64,000 bases of DNA. Origin: Phoronis australis (Eukaryota > Phoronida > Phoronidae). Of the stretch, positions 48,257 through 58,542 are shown piece after piece (within the stretch, counting starts at the first letter, position 1; the number at the start of each line of letters is the position of its first letter). The stretch is from the NCBI GenBank assembly GCA_002633005.1, contig NMRA01000186.1, forward strand, positions 236,702-300,701, written 5' to 3'. Under the pieces are notes generated by a model. The model saw only the letters and a list, made by a program, of their open reading frames with translations, did not search any database and was not told the DNA's origin. Made by a program: the position numbers and the translations under genes.

Positions 48257-48386
48257 GTGAGCTTGGCTAAATGAGGGCGCCACTGCAGGCTCGCTCAACT
48301 TGCTCTCGCCAGCTGTACTCCCTTTAAATGGAGAACAACATATTTTCCCCTTTACATTACTCCTCAGTGTGTGTCTGTTATCTTTA

Positions 48387-48909
48387 AGGTTATGTGGGAC
48401 CTCATCTACAAGTATGTGTGTTTAGCCAAATCTGTGGAAAACTGTAGATTTTAACTTCCAAAAGGTTTATTTTCGTAAGGTAGAAGGCCTGCAAAGTGTC
48501 ATTATTACCTTTAGACCAATCTGCCATTAATTGGGTCGTGTGACCTTATCTTTCGCTAAAATTTACCGAAAAAGTGCATTGCTATAGCAAACAGTTACAG
48601 TATCGGTATGACCAAATTTCATTTGATATTTAATTATTTTCAAGATGACAAAAATGATCCAAACGTTTTTTATGTGATCATTTCGTTTTCATTTCTGTTT
48701 TCTGCAACTTTTGTGTTTTTCCATCAAAGTCATAAAAGTCCTATTTCTGATAGAAATATGTAGCATTTTAAAAACATGCCTAACAGCTTGTTGGAGAATG
48801 GTACGAACTTAATATCTAAAGGTTTCATATCAATCTGATCAGCCATTTCAAAGCTATGTTGTTCTGAAGTTTGTCAAATGTGGACATTTTATAGAGTCCC
48901 ACATAATCT
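48387..48909. mobile_element. TA-flanked inverted-repeat element (Tc1/mariner-like MITE)
   Basis: The ends AGGTTATGTGGGACCTC and the complement of GAGTCCCACATAATCT are inverted repeats of about 17 bp. TA flanks both sides (48385-48386, 48910-48911). The first bases, AGGTTA, resemble those of the foldback element at 53055 (AGGTAA), which may be related. No ORF of note. Confidence 0.7.
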
Positions 48910-50012
48910 TAATAACCCCATATCATTGCAATACATGTTTCATTGCAATACATATTTCAATTGTTAATATTTACTTGTTGAATTATGGTTTGTCATCACC
49001 CCTCTACATGTGCTTTTTAGTTTTTCTCAATTCATGTCACGTTCATCTGTTCGTTTGGTCTAAACAAACTTTGCTCTTGGCTTGAACTACAAACTGGCAT
49101 AATAGCAGTGTCATAGTCTTAGTAAGAGCAAATGAAGTAGCATTAATTTGGTGGTTATAGGCTGCCTTGCGTAGACGCAAGAATTAATCTGGCAATTAAA
49201 GCTAGTAAGATCACATGTTTCAGTTGTAGTGCATGACAATGTCTCACTAAGGCTTGTGTGATCTTGCGTTTTCGTGAGCGGATTGCTGCTACGGAATAGG
49301 CACCTGCTAGGCACCAACTCATTTTGAAACCCGCACCAAACTGTTTAAAAAAGCACCCACCTGTATCATTTTTAGCCAAGTTGTGTTTGTTTTGTTTCAT
49401 AATGTTAATGACACCTCATTCATTACATAAAGGCTTTCCTAAGGAAAGAAGTGCGTGTTTGTGTCAGTCCTTGATTCTCAAAAAGCACAGACCACAGCAA
49501 ACTGGTTTTTTGGCATAAAATAGCCTTATTGAAATTAAAATTAAGAATGGGCAGTCGTGTTAGCAAAGCTACAAACATTTTGTGTGTTGAGTAGCATTAT
49601 ATTCTTCTAGCAGTAGGCTTCAACAAGATGGTAGTTCACAAAATGAGAATTTCCGGTAATTGTTCTGTTCCCCTCATTGTCAATGTTTATTGGTTTTGTT
49701 GTTTTTTTATTGGTTTTCATTTCTCTGTCCAGTGCCGATAGTTCTCGCTCATATGTTAGACAAGAGTCCTCATCCAAGTCATGATGGTGCATCGTGTTAC
49801 TTTATACTCAAGTTAGTATCGCGCCCATACTCTTGCTCTCTCTCTCTTTGGTTATGTCTACCTGGCTTTGTGTTCGCTTCTAGATGTACTAGTGGTTGTA
49901 TGGGCAATGCGTACTTAGTTAATACTGCTTATTTTAATCTATATTAAATGTGCTATAAACGTATCTTTTATGAAAAGTTGATATAGATCTGTTATTTTAT
50001 GGTTCTGAACAT
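48910..50012. other. Intergenic or kinesin 3' sequence, nothing assigned
   Basis: AT-rich sequence with short ORFs only. No splice-bounded exon in the kinesin phase, RNA gene or repeat with clear ends was recognised. Confidence 0.5.
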
Positions 50013-50020
50013 GTCTGAAT

Positions 50021-50473
50021 CAGGCCTTTATCCAGGATTTCAAAAATAGGGTGTCCAAAATGGGGTTCCCAATATTCCAGGGCATCCATGATTCTGACGC
50101 GTAACCCCCCACCCCAAGCAATCCCCCCAGACACACACATTTTTTTACAAAAAATGCATAGACCAAGATTTTTACATTTAAGTTTACAAAACAGCCTTCT
50201 GTAGTGAACATTTTTACTAAAAAAACCTGTAGACCAAGACTTTACAATGCTATCAACCAAGTGCAGTGTATATTTTTTCCTACTTTGAAAAACAGCCCCC
50301 ACTGTGAGCCTTCAGAGGCTTCCTAGTATTCAATACAATGTGTGAGTCCAAACGTGAAAGGTTCTTATTGACAGTGGGGGTCTAAATGATACATTGGGCA
50401 TCTTTGCCAGGGCCTCCAGATTAGTGTTAGGGGTCCATTTGGACGCCCAGGACAAACGCTGCATAAAGGCCTG
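50021..50473. mobile_element. hAT-type non-autonomous element with 8-bp target duplication
   Basis: The element starts CAGGCCTTTATCCAGGATTT and ends GCATAAAGGCCTG. It is flanked on both sides by GTCTGAAT (50013-50020 and 50474-50481), an 8-bp duplication typical of hAT elements, as are CAG...CTG ends. The interior has no transposase. Confidence 0.85.
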
Positions 50474-50481
50474 GTCTGAAT

Positions 50482-53054
50482 ATGTTTCTTACTGATATCA
50501 GAATTCCTGGACATCAGGAAAACTGGTTGGACTAGTTGGCCTAACCTAGTTGACCTGACCTAGTTGGTCATTTTATGTAGGGGTCAAGACATTGGGCAGT
50601 TCTTCTCAGACCCATGAATCACTTTTAATTGATGTAAAGAACTAGTTGAGCCCTCTTGACAGGGGCGCTGGTTTATAACACATAGGCCTATTATATAGCA
50701 ATCTTTCCATTATTCTACTTCTTTAAATGCATTGTAACTCTTACTAATCAACAAACATTTTGTAAGTGATTGCACATAACAGACTTAGGCTTGTCTGATG
50801 CTGTGTCTGGCTATGTAAAGCTTGTGCTCAATGATACTAATCACAATCTCTAATACATAATTTTGCTTTGGCAGAACATTTAATGATGACAGGCATAATT
50901 GTGGGAACAGCTGTACACGGCATATTATAGTGTAGCTAAAGGTATGCAAACATGATGAAAACTGCTTGGTTGACGGGCTGTTATAATTTCTGCTAAAAGC
51001 ACTGAGAGATAAGGGATAATTCTCAAAATTTGCACTTGGTGTAATTGAGGACATACTCTGTTTTTGTGAATTCATGACAGTGACCAGCCTTGTCAGGGCA
51101 TAATTATTATTAGATTGATCAATGGCGATGTAGTTGGTTGAAGTGGTGATGATTGGGGGGTGGGGGGGTGCTATACCATATGAAGTGCTGGTAGTAACAT
51201 ACTGCCCAATTTGGGGGGGTATTTTACAATATAAAATAGTGTTGCTACAGGTGGTACTGTGGCTTTCTCGTGTTCTCTAAAAACTGTTACTAGCAGGGAT
51301 GGGGGTTTTGTGGAAGTGGTATTGTCTCAGGCAGGGTTTTTCATCATTTGACATTGTCTTGGGTGTCTCATTACCATAGGTAAATTATTGCACTTCCTGG
51401 TCTGCAGTTTGAATGTGCAGCATTCCCTATCATGGATGGGGAACCACGGTTGAGCACAAGTGTTAACGCACACCCTGGTGTCTGTTGGACAGTGAAGCAC
51501 TTAGCAGTTGACTTCAGCATGTGCACTGCTTGTTTTCAGTGTATACTTAAATAAATCAGAAATCCTGGAGGTTACAAAACACCGATATGTAGGTCTCTGT
51601 TGTTCTCTCTCCCTCTGATTCTCTGTTTCTCTTCAACACCATTTATAGTCTGTGGAATGCATAACGGTGCAAGCAGCGTTGCTTTGCCGCAGTATTTCTC
51701 AGCATGAATCTGCACTTGGCGGTCTTCTGGTTTCTTCTTTAATTGTGTTTAATATCTGTTTATTGTCGGTATTACAGGCTTGCTAAAACAACCTTCTGGG
51801 TTTTATAACTAACGCTGTTGATAAACAGTAAGTGTACAGCTACTTGTCAAAGATACGAAGTAAGATGCCCTAGTCACGGCTTAAAAACTAGTATTCATGT
51901 GCGCACCCAGCCTAAAAAAATGGGGGCTCGACTTTTTTAGCATGTGGACCTTTTACTAAGATTCACGGGGTACGTTTTGAGCTACGAATTGTGCATTCGC
52001 CAAATTTTGATAGCTCCTGTCTTTTTAGTGGACTTTTGTCTCGTTTCCTGTTTTTTTCGGAGTTTTTGTTTCTCTGAAGCAGACCTTTTTGCCCACTTCT
52101 CCAAATGGGGGAGTGAGGAAGGGCTCATTCGAGCCACCCAACCCTCCCTCGGGTGCGCGCATGGTATTTGAGCTCTCTCTCATGTCTTAACACTAACAGT
52201 AATAACAAATCAACTGATTATATGTAGTCTAACATGATTGTTGGACTGTTAGAACACAAGCATGTAGTGTAATGAGATGAATTATACCAGACATTTGGGA
52301 AAGGTGAGCTTTCTACGGGTGGGTTCAGTTTGTCTCAACTATGATGTCATAAGGCAGGATCATGATGGTATGGCCTGCTCTACATATTGGCCGTAGTGAA
52401 GCTACATGTACTCATAGTTACTTAAGCTATTTGAGAATATTTTCTTGTCAAGTTTTATTATTTTAAGTGTGAAAAGTCCATGCACATTTTTGACTCGTTT
52501 TATGTAAATATGTTTTGTCTTGTTTTACAAGATGGTCTTTGTAAGAGCCATCTGATGCTCTCCATGTTGCATTGAAAGATCAGAATTTATTAAATTTATG
52601 TTCAAGATCGAAATATGGAGGTGGAATTGTGAAGTGTGTGGTTGATATTGCAGGTACTCATTGTCCCCCGCCGCGCATAGTTGTGCACATAGTATTTGCT
52701 ATTATTTAATTTTAAATATTCCATATGTCTGTGGGTTAAGCAGTGTTGGAGTGACATCTGAAATAGGAAACTTTACATTTTTTTCATAATTCATACCAAG
52801 GTGGAGCTGGGTCATGTCCAGGTGCCAGTGATTATGGTGATTTTTTTCCAGGATTATATGAAGAAATTTAAGATTTTATAGTTAAAGTGTTAGCGTAACA
52901 TCTCAAGAAGAAAGCTTTACACTTTAATTGTATTTAACCAAGGTGTAGGGGGGCATCACTAGGTGCCATTCAATTTGGCGATCTTGACTATGTTTTCAAG
53001 ATCCCAGTGAATAGTGTTGAATCTGCATCATGTGTTACATTCAAGTATATTTTA
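50482..53054. other. Intergenic sequence, nothing assigned
   Basis: Contains G-run tracts at 51155-51225, a block near 51900-52170 with an ORF lacking recognisable domains, and an acceptor-like TTGATATTGCAG ending at 52663. The acceptor is followed by 44 codons open in the phase left by candidate kinesin exon B (RYSLSPAAHS start). No firm gene. Confidence 0.4.
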
Positions 53055-53526
53055 AGGTAACTGTGAACCTCCATTACCAGGTTGTACTCATGTGCAAATA
53101 TCTTAAATTCCGTTAGCTGTAACCCCTAAGTATATATTTTGTGAAAGGTTAATAAATCTAACAAAATTTATTATTCTTATGTCCTTATCTTTATTTTTTC
53201 ACGAGATATGTGTTTTAGTAATTTTTTTACTTTGAACATAGATATTGAAAATATTGTTCCCTCGAAAATGCCGTTATCAACATGTTGACAAAAGACCAAT
53301 GTGATCGCTGGAACAATATTTTTAAAATCTTTTCAAAGTCAAAGAAATGTTTTTACTAAAAAAAATATCTTGTGAAAGAATGAAGACAAGTAAATAAGAA
53401 TAATGAATTTTGTTAGGAAATTTATTCCCCTTTCAGAAAATATCTACTTTGTAAGAGTTGGACTAATGGAATTTAAGATGTGTGCACACCTAAGTACAGT
53501 GTGGTAAACAAGGTTCACAGTTACCT
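53055..53526. mobile_element. Foldback element: 472 bp near-complete inverted repeat with TA flanks
   Basis: The left arm (53055-53260) and right arm (53310-53526) are inverted copies of about 210 bp with a loop of about 49 bp. Shared words include AGGTAACTGTGAACC, ATCTTAAATTCC, CTAACAAAATT, ATTATTCTTAT and ATATTGTTCC. TA flanks both ends (53053-53054, 53527-53528). By eye the arms agree at roughly three of four positions. It fits a Tc1/mariner-type MITE whose inverted repeats fill the element. A transcript would fold into a long hairpin. Confidence 0.85.
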
Positions 53527-55524
53527 TATTAAGCAAATTATTCTCGTTTAAAAGTTTTTTGGGAGTGTAATTGAACCCTCATTTTCAGATATGCTTGAAA
53601 TAAAATGTTTCCGAGATGCTCATCTGGCTAAACATGGGCAATTCATTATGGCATAAATAAATGAAAAATGTAGGTTAAGAATTTGTGCACCGTAAGAAGG
53701 CGGGGGACAGTTGGGTAACACTGTGACAAATGCTTGTCGGGACGTTCATCATGTTTCTCAAATATCCCACGGAGTGTGCTTTGTATTAGCAGAGTCTGAA
53801 AAGAGACTTGTCAGGTCTTGAATTTGTTGAAATATCCGTTGATGCGATGTTTTTTGTGTCTCCATAGACTGCAGCATCAACATGAATGATCTTTTGTTTT
53901 TGAAGGTAATTTTAACCTATTTCTGAAGTTGGTGCTAACTCTGACCTTGGGGAAAATTGTTATGACCTTGAGTAAACATTTAATATATTTTCACTGCCCC
54001 AAAGTGAATAATTCTTACCACACACAAGTTTTACTATATGTTGTTGATAAATTCAAGCATTGTACATAGTGCTTGTGGACTTAACCATGTACCATCTTAC
54101 ACTTAAATAGTGTAAGTTTGCGATAAATCCAATATACTGATGAAAAATTGTTCAGCTATACATTTTATGTTCGTGGCCCTGTGTCAGATGCTTTGATCCC
54201 GATTGTAATTTGCCGTCTTCTGTGCAGTGAAAATATTTTCTGTTGCAGGTGAGAGGTTTGCCTGGTGTGGCCGTGTACCCAAAGTATCAATGATGTTAGC
54301 TATTAGTAATGCGCTGCTTGAAGATGGCAGAGTCAACGTCCTGTGTATTGGATTCATGTTTATTGTATGTCAGTGTATCTTAAGACTTAACTTAATATAT
54401 GTTGCAATGGATCACTTAACTTAGCTTACTATGATTATGTAGAGCCAGTGATGGATTGGGAGACTTTCATCTATAATGCGTGCATGCAATTGAAGTTTTT
54501 TGTTACGTGTGCGTCTAACTGTAATACGCAGTGAATTCGAATGAGCGATGCCAAATTGTCTTGACCGTATTGGTTACATACTTTGCTACAGTCGTGTGTT
54601 TCTGTCGTTCAGGTAGTTGTTTGAAAGAAAGGCTCAGACACCCTGTTAGGGGTTGATTTGGGGGAAGATTTATGGAAAGTGAACAATTTGTGTGGGCGTG
54701 TATGTGTGCTCTGTAATATTTTATAAGCTTCAGTTTTGAGTTTCAAAAATTGTGTGCAATTAACGCTTCCACTAGCGTGACTATTTTTACCATCAAAACG
54801 GCCAATCAGATCTAGTTATTAGCTTGGTAAGTGGACATTGACGCACCTGTGGTCGTTATATAGAGGTCAGTTGAAATTTAAAGGTATGTCCCCACCTCAC
54901 GTTTTCGATGGCTAGCCCTGGAAGCACGTGAAGAAGTGATAAATCCATATTCTGGTGCTGTTAGCCTGAACACTATTGCTGCTTGATTTTGCGATACTAT
55001 TGTTCTCGTGGGGTGAGATGAGGTACGCAAGCTATTAACTAGGTAGTGTGGCTGTGCTTATGTTTAGAAATGATTTTAACTGTACAAATCACAGTTGAAT
55101 GAAGTTTGAAAATTGTACATTGTCTAAATGTGTTAAATTATTGATGTGTTTCTTACTACCTTTTTGCTGTATTCTGTATGCATAAAAGCAGGCGCTTCGA
55201 ACCTCTTTGACCAAACGGGTGTGCCTACCCAGACATTTACTGCATCTGTGTACAAACAGTTGGAAAAGTCTATTTATTTCTGCGAGTAAGTTTTTTGTGA
55301 TAACTATTGTCTCTGTTTAGTGCAGTTTGGCACTGTAGTTTTTCTGCACACTGTTCAAATTGGTTGAAGTAGAATCCTTTTAAACATTCAGTGCATAAAC
55401 TTTTCAGACTCCTTGTAATGATTTGCAGTATCCATGGAGATATGAACAGTGTAGATTCACAGTTGTGTATGCATGTTTGGGTCACTTGTTAAGTGGAGAT
55501 TGTAAAATTAGGAATCGTGTGATT
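53527..55524. other. Intergenic sequence, nothing assigned
   Basis: AT-rich, with acceptor-like sites at 54249 (TTTTCTGTTGCAG) and 55196 (CATAAAAGCAG). The second is followed by a 32-codon open frame, ASNLFDQTGVPTQTFTASVY onward to TAA, but its phase does not match kinesin exon 21 or candidate exon B. No gene is called. Confidence 0.4.
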
Positions 55525-55945
55525 GGTTGCATGAAACAGTCCCAAATTGGGACTCGACTAAGTTCACTAAGTCTTCTGCATATTTGTGTTTTTCTGTACT
55601 CACGGATGTAATATTTTTTATAATTTCATTTTTATTATGAGCTCCTCTCTGACTAATGTCATTTTCTAATTATTTGACTAAAAATTAAGCCCTGAATTCA
55701 ATGAAAATAAATGAGGGACTTAGTACTTAAGTTAGGGTCGTTGCATGAAAAGATCCTTATTTATTTTCGATAATATTGAGAATTAAATGTAGAGTTCACT
55801 GTCCATTTCTATCAAAGCCTAAAGGTGATTTAGTTATGAAAGTAAAACAGCATAAGAAAAGACTCTGTGTTTTTCAAAAGTCCACAAAAGGCAGTAGATT
55901 TAGAAAATTTAATTGAGTCCCTATTTGGGACTGTTTCATGCAACC
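55525..55945. mobile_element. Inverted-repeat element (MITE), about 420 bp
   Basis: The left end GGTTGCATGAAACAGTCCCA and the right end TGGGACTGTTTCATGCAACC are inverted repeats of about 40 bp with few mismatches. A further internal CGTTGCATGAAAAGATCC at 55740 suggests a composite structure. A related truncated copy lies at 14583-14815. No target duplication was identified. Confidence 0.8.
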
Positions 55946-57883
55946 GGGCACTAAGGACCTTTCGAAAAAGCTGACTGTGCTAAGATAAATCCTAAACTTA
56001 ATCTATTCTATTTTAAGTTAAAACTTACAATTTTCTTAGGATCATTTCAAGAAAGTGCATTTAGTTCATCTTAAGTTTCTGACTTATAGTGTGTCTGAAG
56101 TCTGTTTTACTGGTGTTTTCCACTGACAAGCGGTCAATAACCACCAAGGTACACAAAGATTTTTTATAATTCACGGGATAAAACTTTCTGGGTATTTATT
56201 CAGATTTGACATTTGGTTTCCATAAAATGACAGTTTTGGAATATTCTGCTGTGGCTTTTATGTTTTGAACTCCTGTAACATAGGAGGCAAGGTTCTTCAT
56301 GTTAAGAGGTAAAGGTAATCCTCTTTCACTGCAGGCAACAAAACCAAGGACAACCTCTTAGAGTTACAGGTTTTGAGAAGCAGCTTTACACAGGAGATTC
56401 TGTCCTGCCTGTTTGCTCATAAAGACTTGTGTTGGATTAAATTTTGTGATAAGTTTAAATGGAACTGGGTTAAACAACTTATGATTGAGTTAAAGACAAG
56501 AGTGTTGATTTAAAGTTAAAAGTCAAGACCGAAACTTAAGATGATCTTAGCCGAGATCCATGTTTGGAATGAAAATTAATCTTAAGCTTTGAATTAAAGC
56601 AGATCAGGCATGTGGTGAAGTCCAATTCTATAGGAACGATCCCCAGCACCATCCCTGTGCTTGGATATGCCTAGTGTGTCACTATTTATTTCAATTCAAA
56701 TAAAAATATGTGAGTTTTAATGTGGGAAATAAGTTTCCCTGTTGAATATAAAACAAATAACATTTAGTCATTGTGTAGTGTGGTTTACTTTTAGATGTGT
56801 TTTAGCCAATGGTCAAAAATGATTGTTTTGAAAACCAATGAGATGCCCTAATGTATTGCCAAAGTTTGTGTTCCTGTGCGTCTACCTGATGTAGCCTGAA
56901 ATATCAAATGTCTTGGTTAGAATGTTGTAAATTATGCAGAGGAAGGTTGGTTGCAAACCAGAGCTTAATCGCTTGTGTTTCATACATTGTGTAACTGGAT
57001 GATTTCCTATCTTAATGTTGAAAATAATCTTAAAGTAGAACACGTTACCATTGTGTAAGATGCTCAAAAAGTTTTCCCCATTCTATTTAAATATCTTGCA
57101 AATTTTTGTTCACACTGTGGTTCTGTAGTCAGGTACTTCTTAAAGGAGACCCTTGAAGTATCTCCAATTCAGACCAATGAACTTGGATAAAATACTGTTT
57201 TGCTAAATGATACCAAATTTTCTGCAAATGTTGGTAATATCTTTGATGAGAAATCCTGGTCAAATTTCCACGTTGTTCGTCACATTGTTCTAAACTGACT
57301 CAAGATTGGTAATATGTATTCCGTTAGATGCATGTCAGTAAAGTGCACATTTTGCTTTTGCCGTTGATGCTCGTATTTAGGTCCATGCGCCTGTTTCGGA
57401 AATAATGCGTTTTGTGCAGTTCGAGAACACGTTGGATTTTAGAGCCGAAAACGTATTTTCGGTGCTAAGGTTAGCTGGGGTTAAGTTCTCCACGTGATTA
57501 TCTTTTGACCATAATAATTGTTCATATATTCTCTCATCTGTTTTAAAACTTGCCCAGTCAATTGTTTCGCTTGTAGATTGATTCGTGCGCCTTAATTACG
57601 GCTATTGGCAAAGCTTCACAAATAGGCGCATGGGCTTAAGTGCGGGCACTTGCGGTAATCAATGTTGTAGACTAGTGTCAGGCTCAATAAATTTTTTGTT
57701 ACAGAACCATGTCTCTGTACTTCCATGTCTCAAAACCCAGATTGATGACTTCACAATGACTTGCTATAGTGACGTACAGTCGCTTATAGTTGACCAACAC
57801 TTCAGGTTGCAACATCCTATCGATTTCATTAAGAGCACATTATATAAACGTACCAATGATGGGCAGCCAAACTTTTTCACAAT
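55946..57883. other. Intergenic sequence with a worn repeat
   Basis: 55950-56120 and 56500-56570 resemble the two halves of the element at 2845-3084 (words such as GCTAAGATAAATC and CTTAAGATGATCTTAG), so an old, interrupted copy is likely. The rest shows no exon. No AATAAA on the minus strand close to 57884 was found for the sushi gene. Confidence 0.45.
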
Positions 57884-58542
57884 CTACATATTTCTTTTGC
57901 TATTATCCACGTTGAGACCGTCGTCGGGCGAGGCCTGCCGCAACAGCTGGCTGTGTATAGGACTGGGCGAATGGCCATCTACCCGTGGTCCCTGAGGTTT
58001 TGTACCACGCTTCTTGTCTCCACCAAATATCTTGTACTTGTCGCTGCCCAACGAGTCGACATCGTTGTCCTTTTGCTTGTGAGGCGCCTTTCCTTCAGAG
58101 TCGTCGCTGGATTCCATTAGGTCGCTGATGTTGGATGTACGTCGGTCCAGCTGATCGGAACTGCTTTCGCATCTCCCGGGCGATTCGGCACTGCCCAGGC
58201 CGTGGTCGTCATTGCCAGAGTCTGGCATTATAGTCTCATCCCGAATAGCCGTTTTGACACCTTGCGAACCCATCTGGCCGTGCGAGCCTACTTGCTCTTG
58301 CAATCCTTCCTCCTCTTTGCTGCCTGTTAGCTTGTTATTGAAACCTTGCTTTTTAGATTTTGCTTTTGGATCAACCTCGATGTCCAAATCTTTGCTTAAA
58401 TGACGGCGCCTCTCCAAGAACAGCCATAAAAAAGCCAGGATGGCGATGACGATGACGCCAGGGATGATGCCGATTAGCATGTTGGTCCATGTGTCCACTC
58501 GTTCAACCTGGCTTCTGAGGAAGTCCAACCAATGATCACGGT
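57884..58542 (-). CDS. Transmembrane and cytoplasmic exon of the sushi protein
   Basis: The exon follows TTTCTTTGCAG. A short juxtamembrane part (DRDHWLDFLRSQVERVDTW) leads into a ~21-residue hydrophobic helix starting MLIGIIPGVIVIAILAF. A basic stop-transfer (ERRRH) follows, then a tail of about 176 residues. The tail is rich in Ser, Asp, Lys and Gly. It has RRTSNISDLMESSDDSE, a likely basophilic plus CK2-type phosphorylation stretch, and no recognised signalling motif such as ITAM, ITIM or NPxY. It is likely disordered. Confidence 0.85.

Noticed and set aside
55197-55287. Open frame ASNLFDQTGVPTQTFTASVY... after an acceptor-like site, as a possible last kinesin exon.
   Set aside because: Its frame is incompatible with the two-base phase left by kinesin exon 21 and by candidate exon B; in the required phase a stop follows after six codons.
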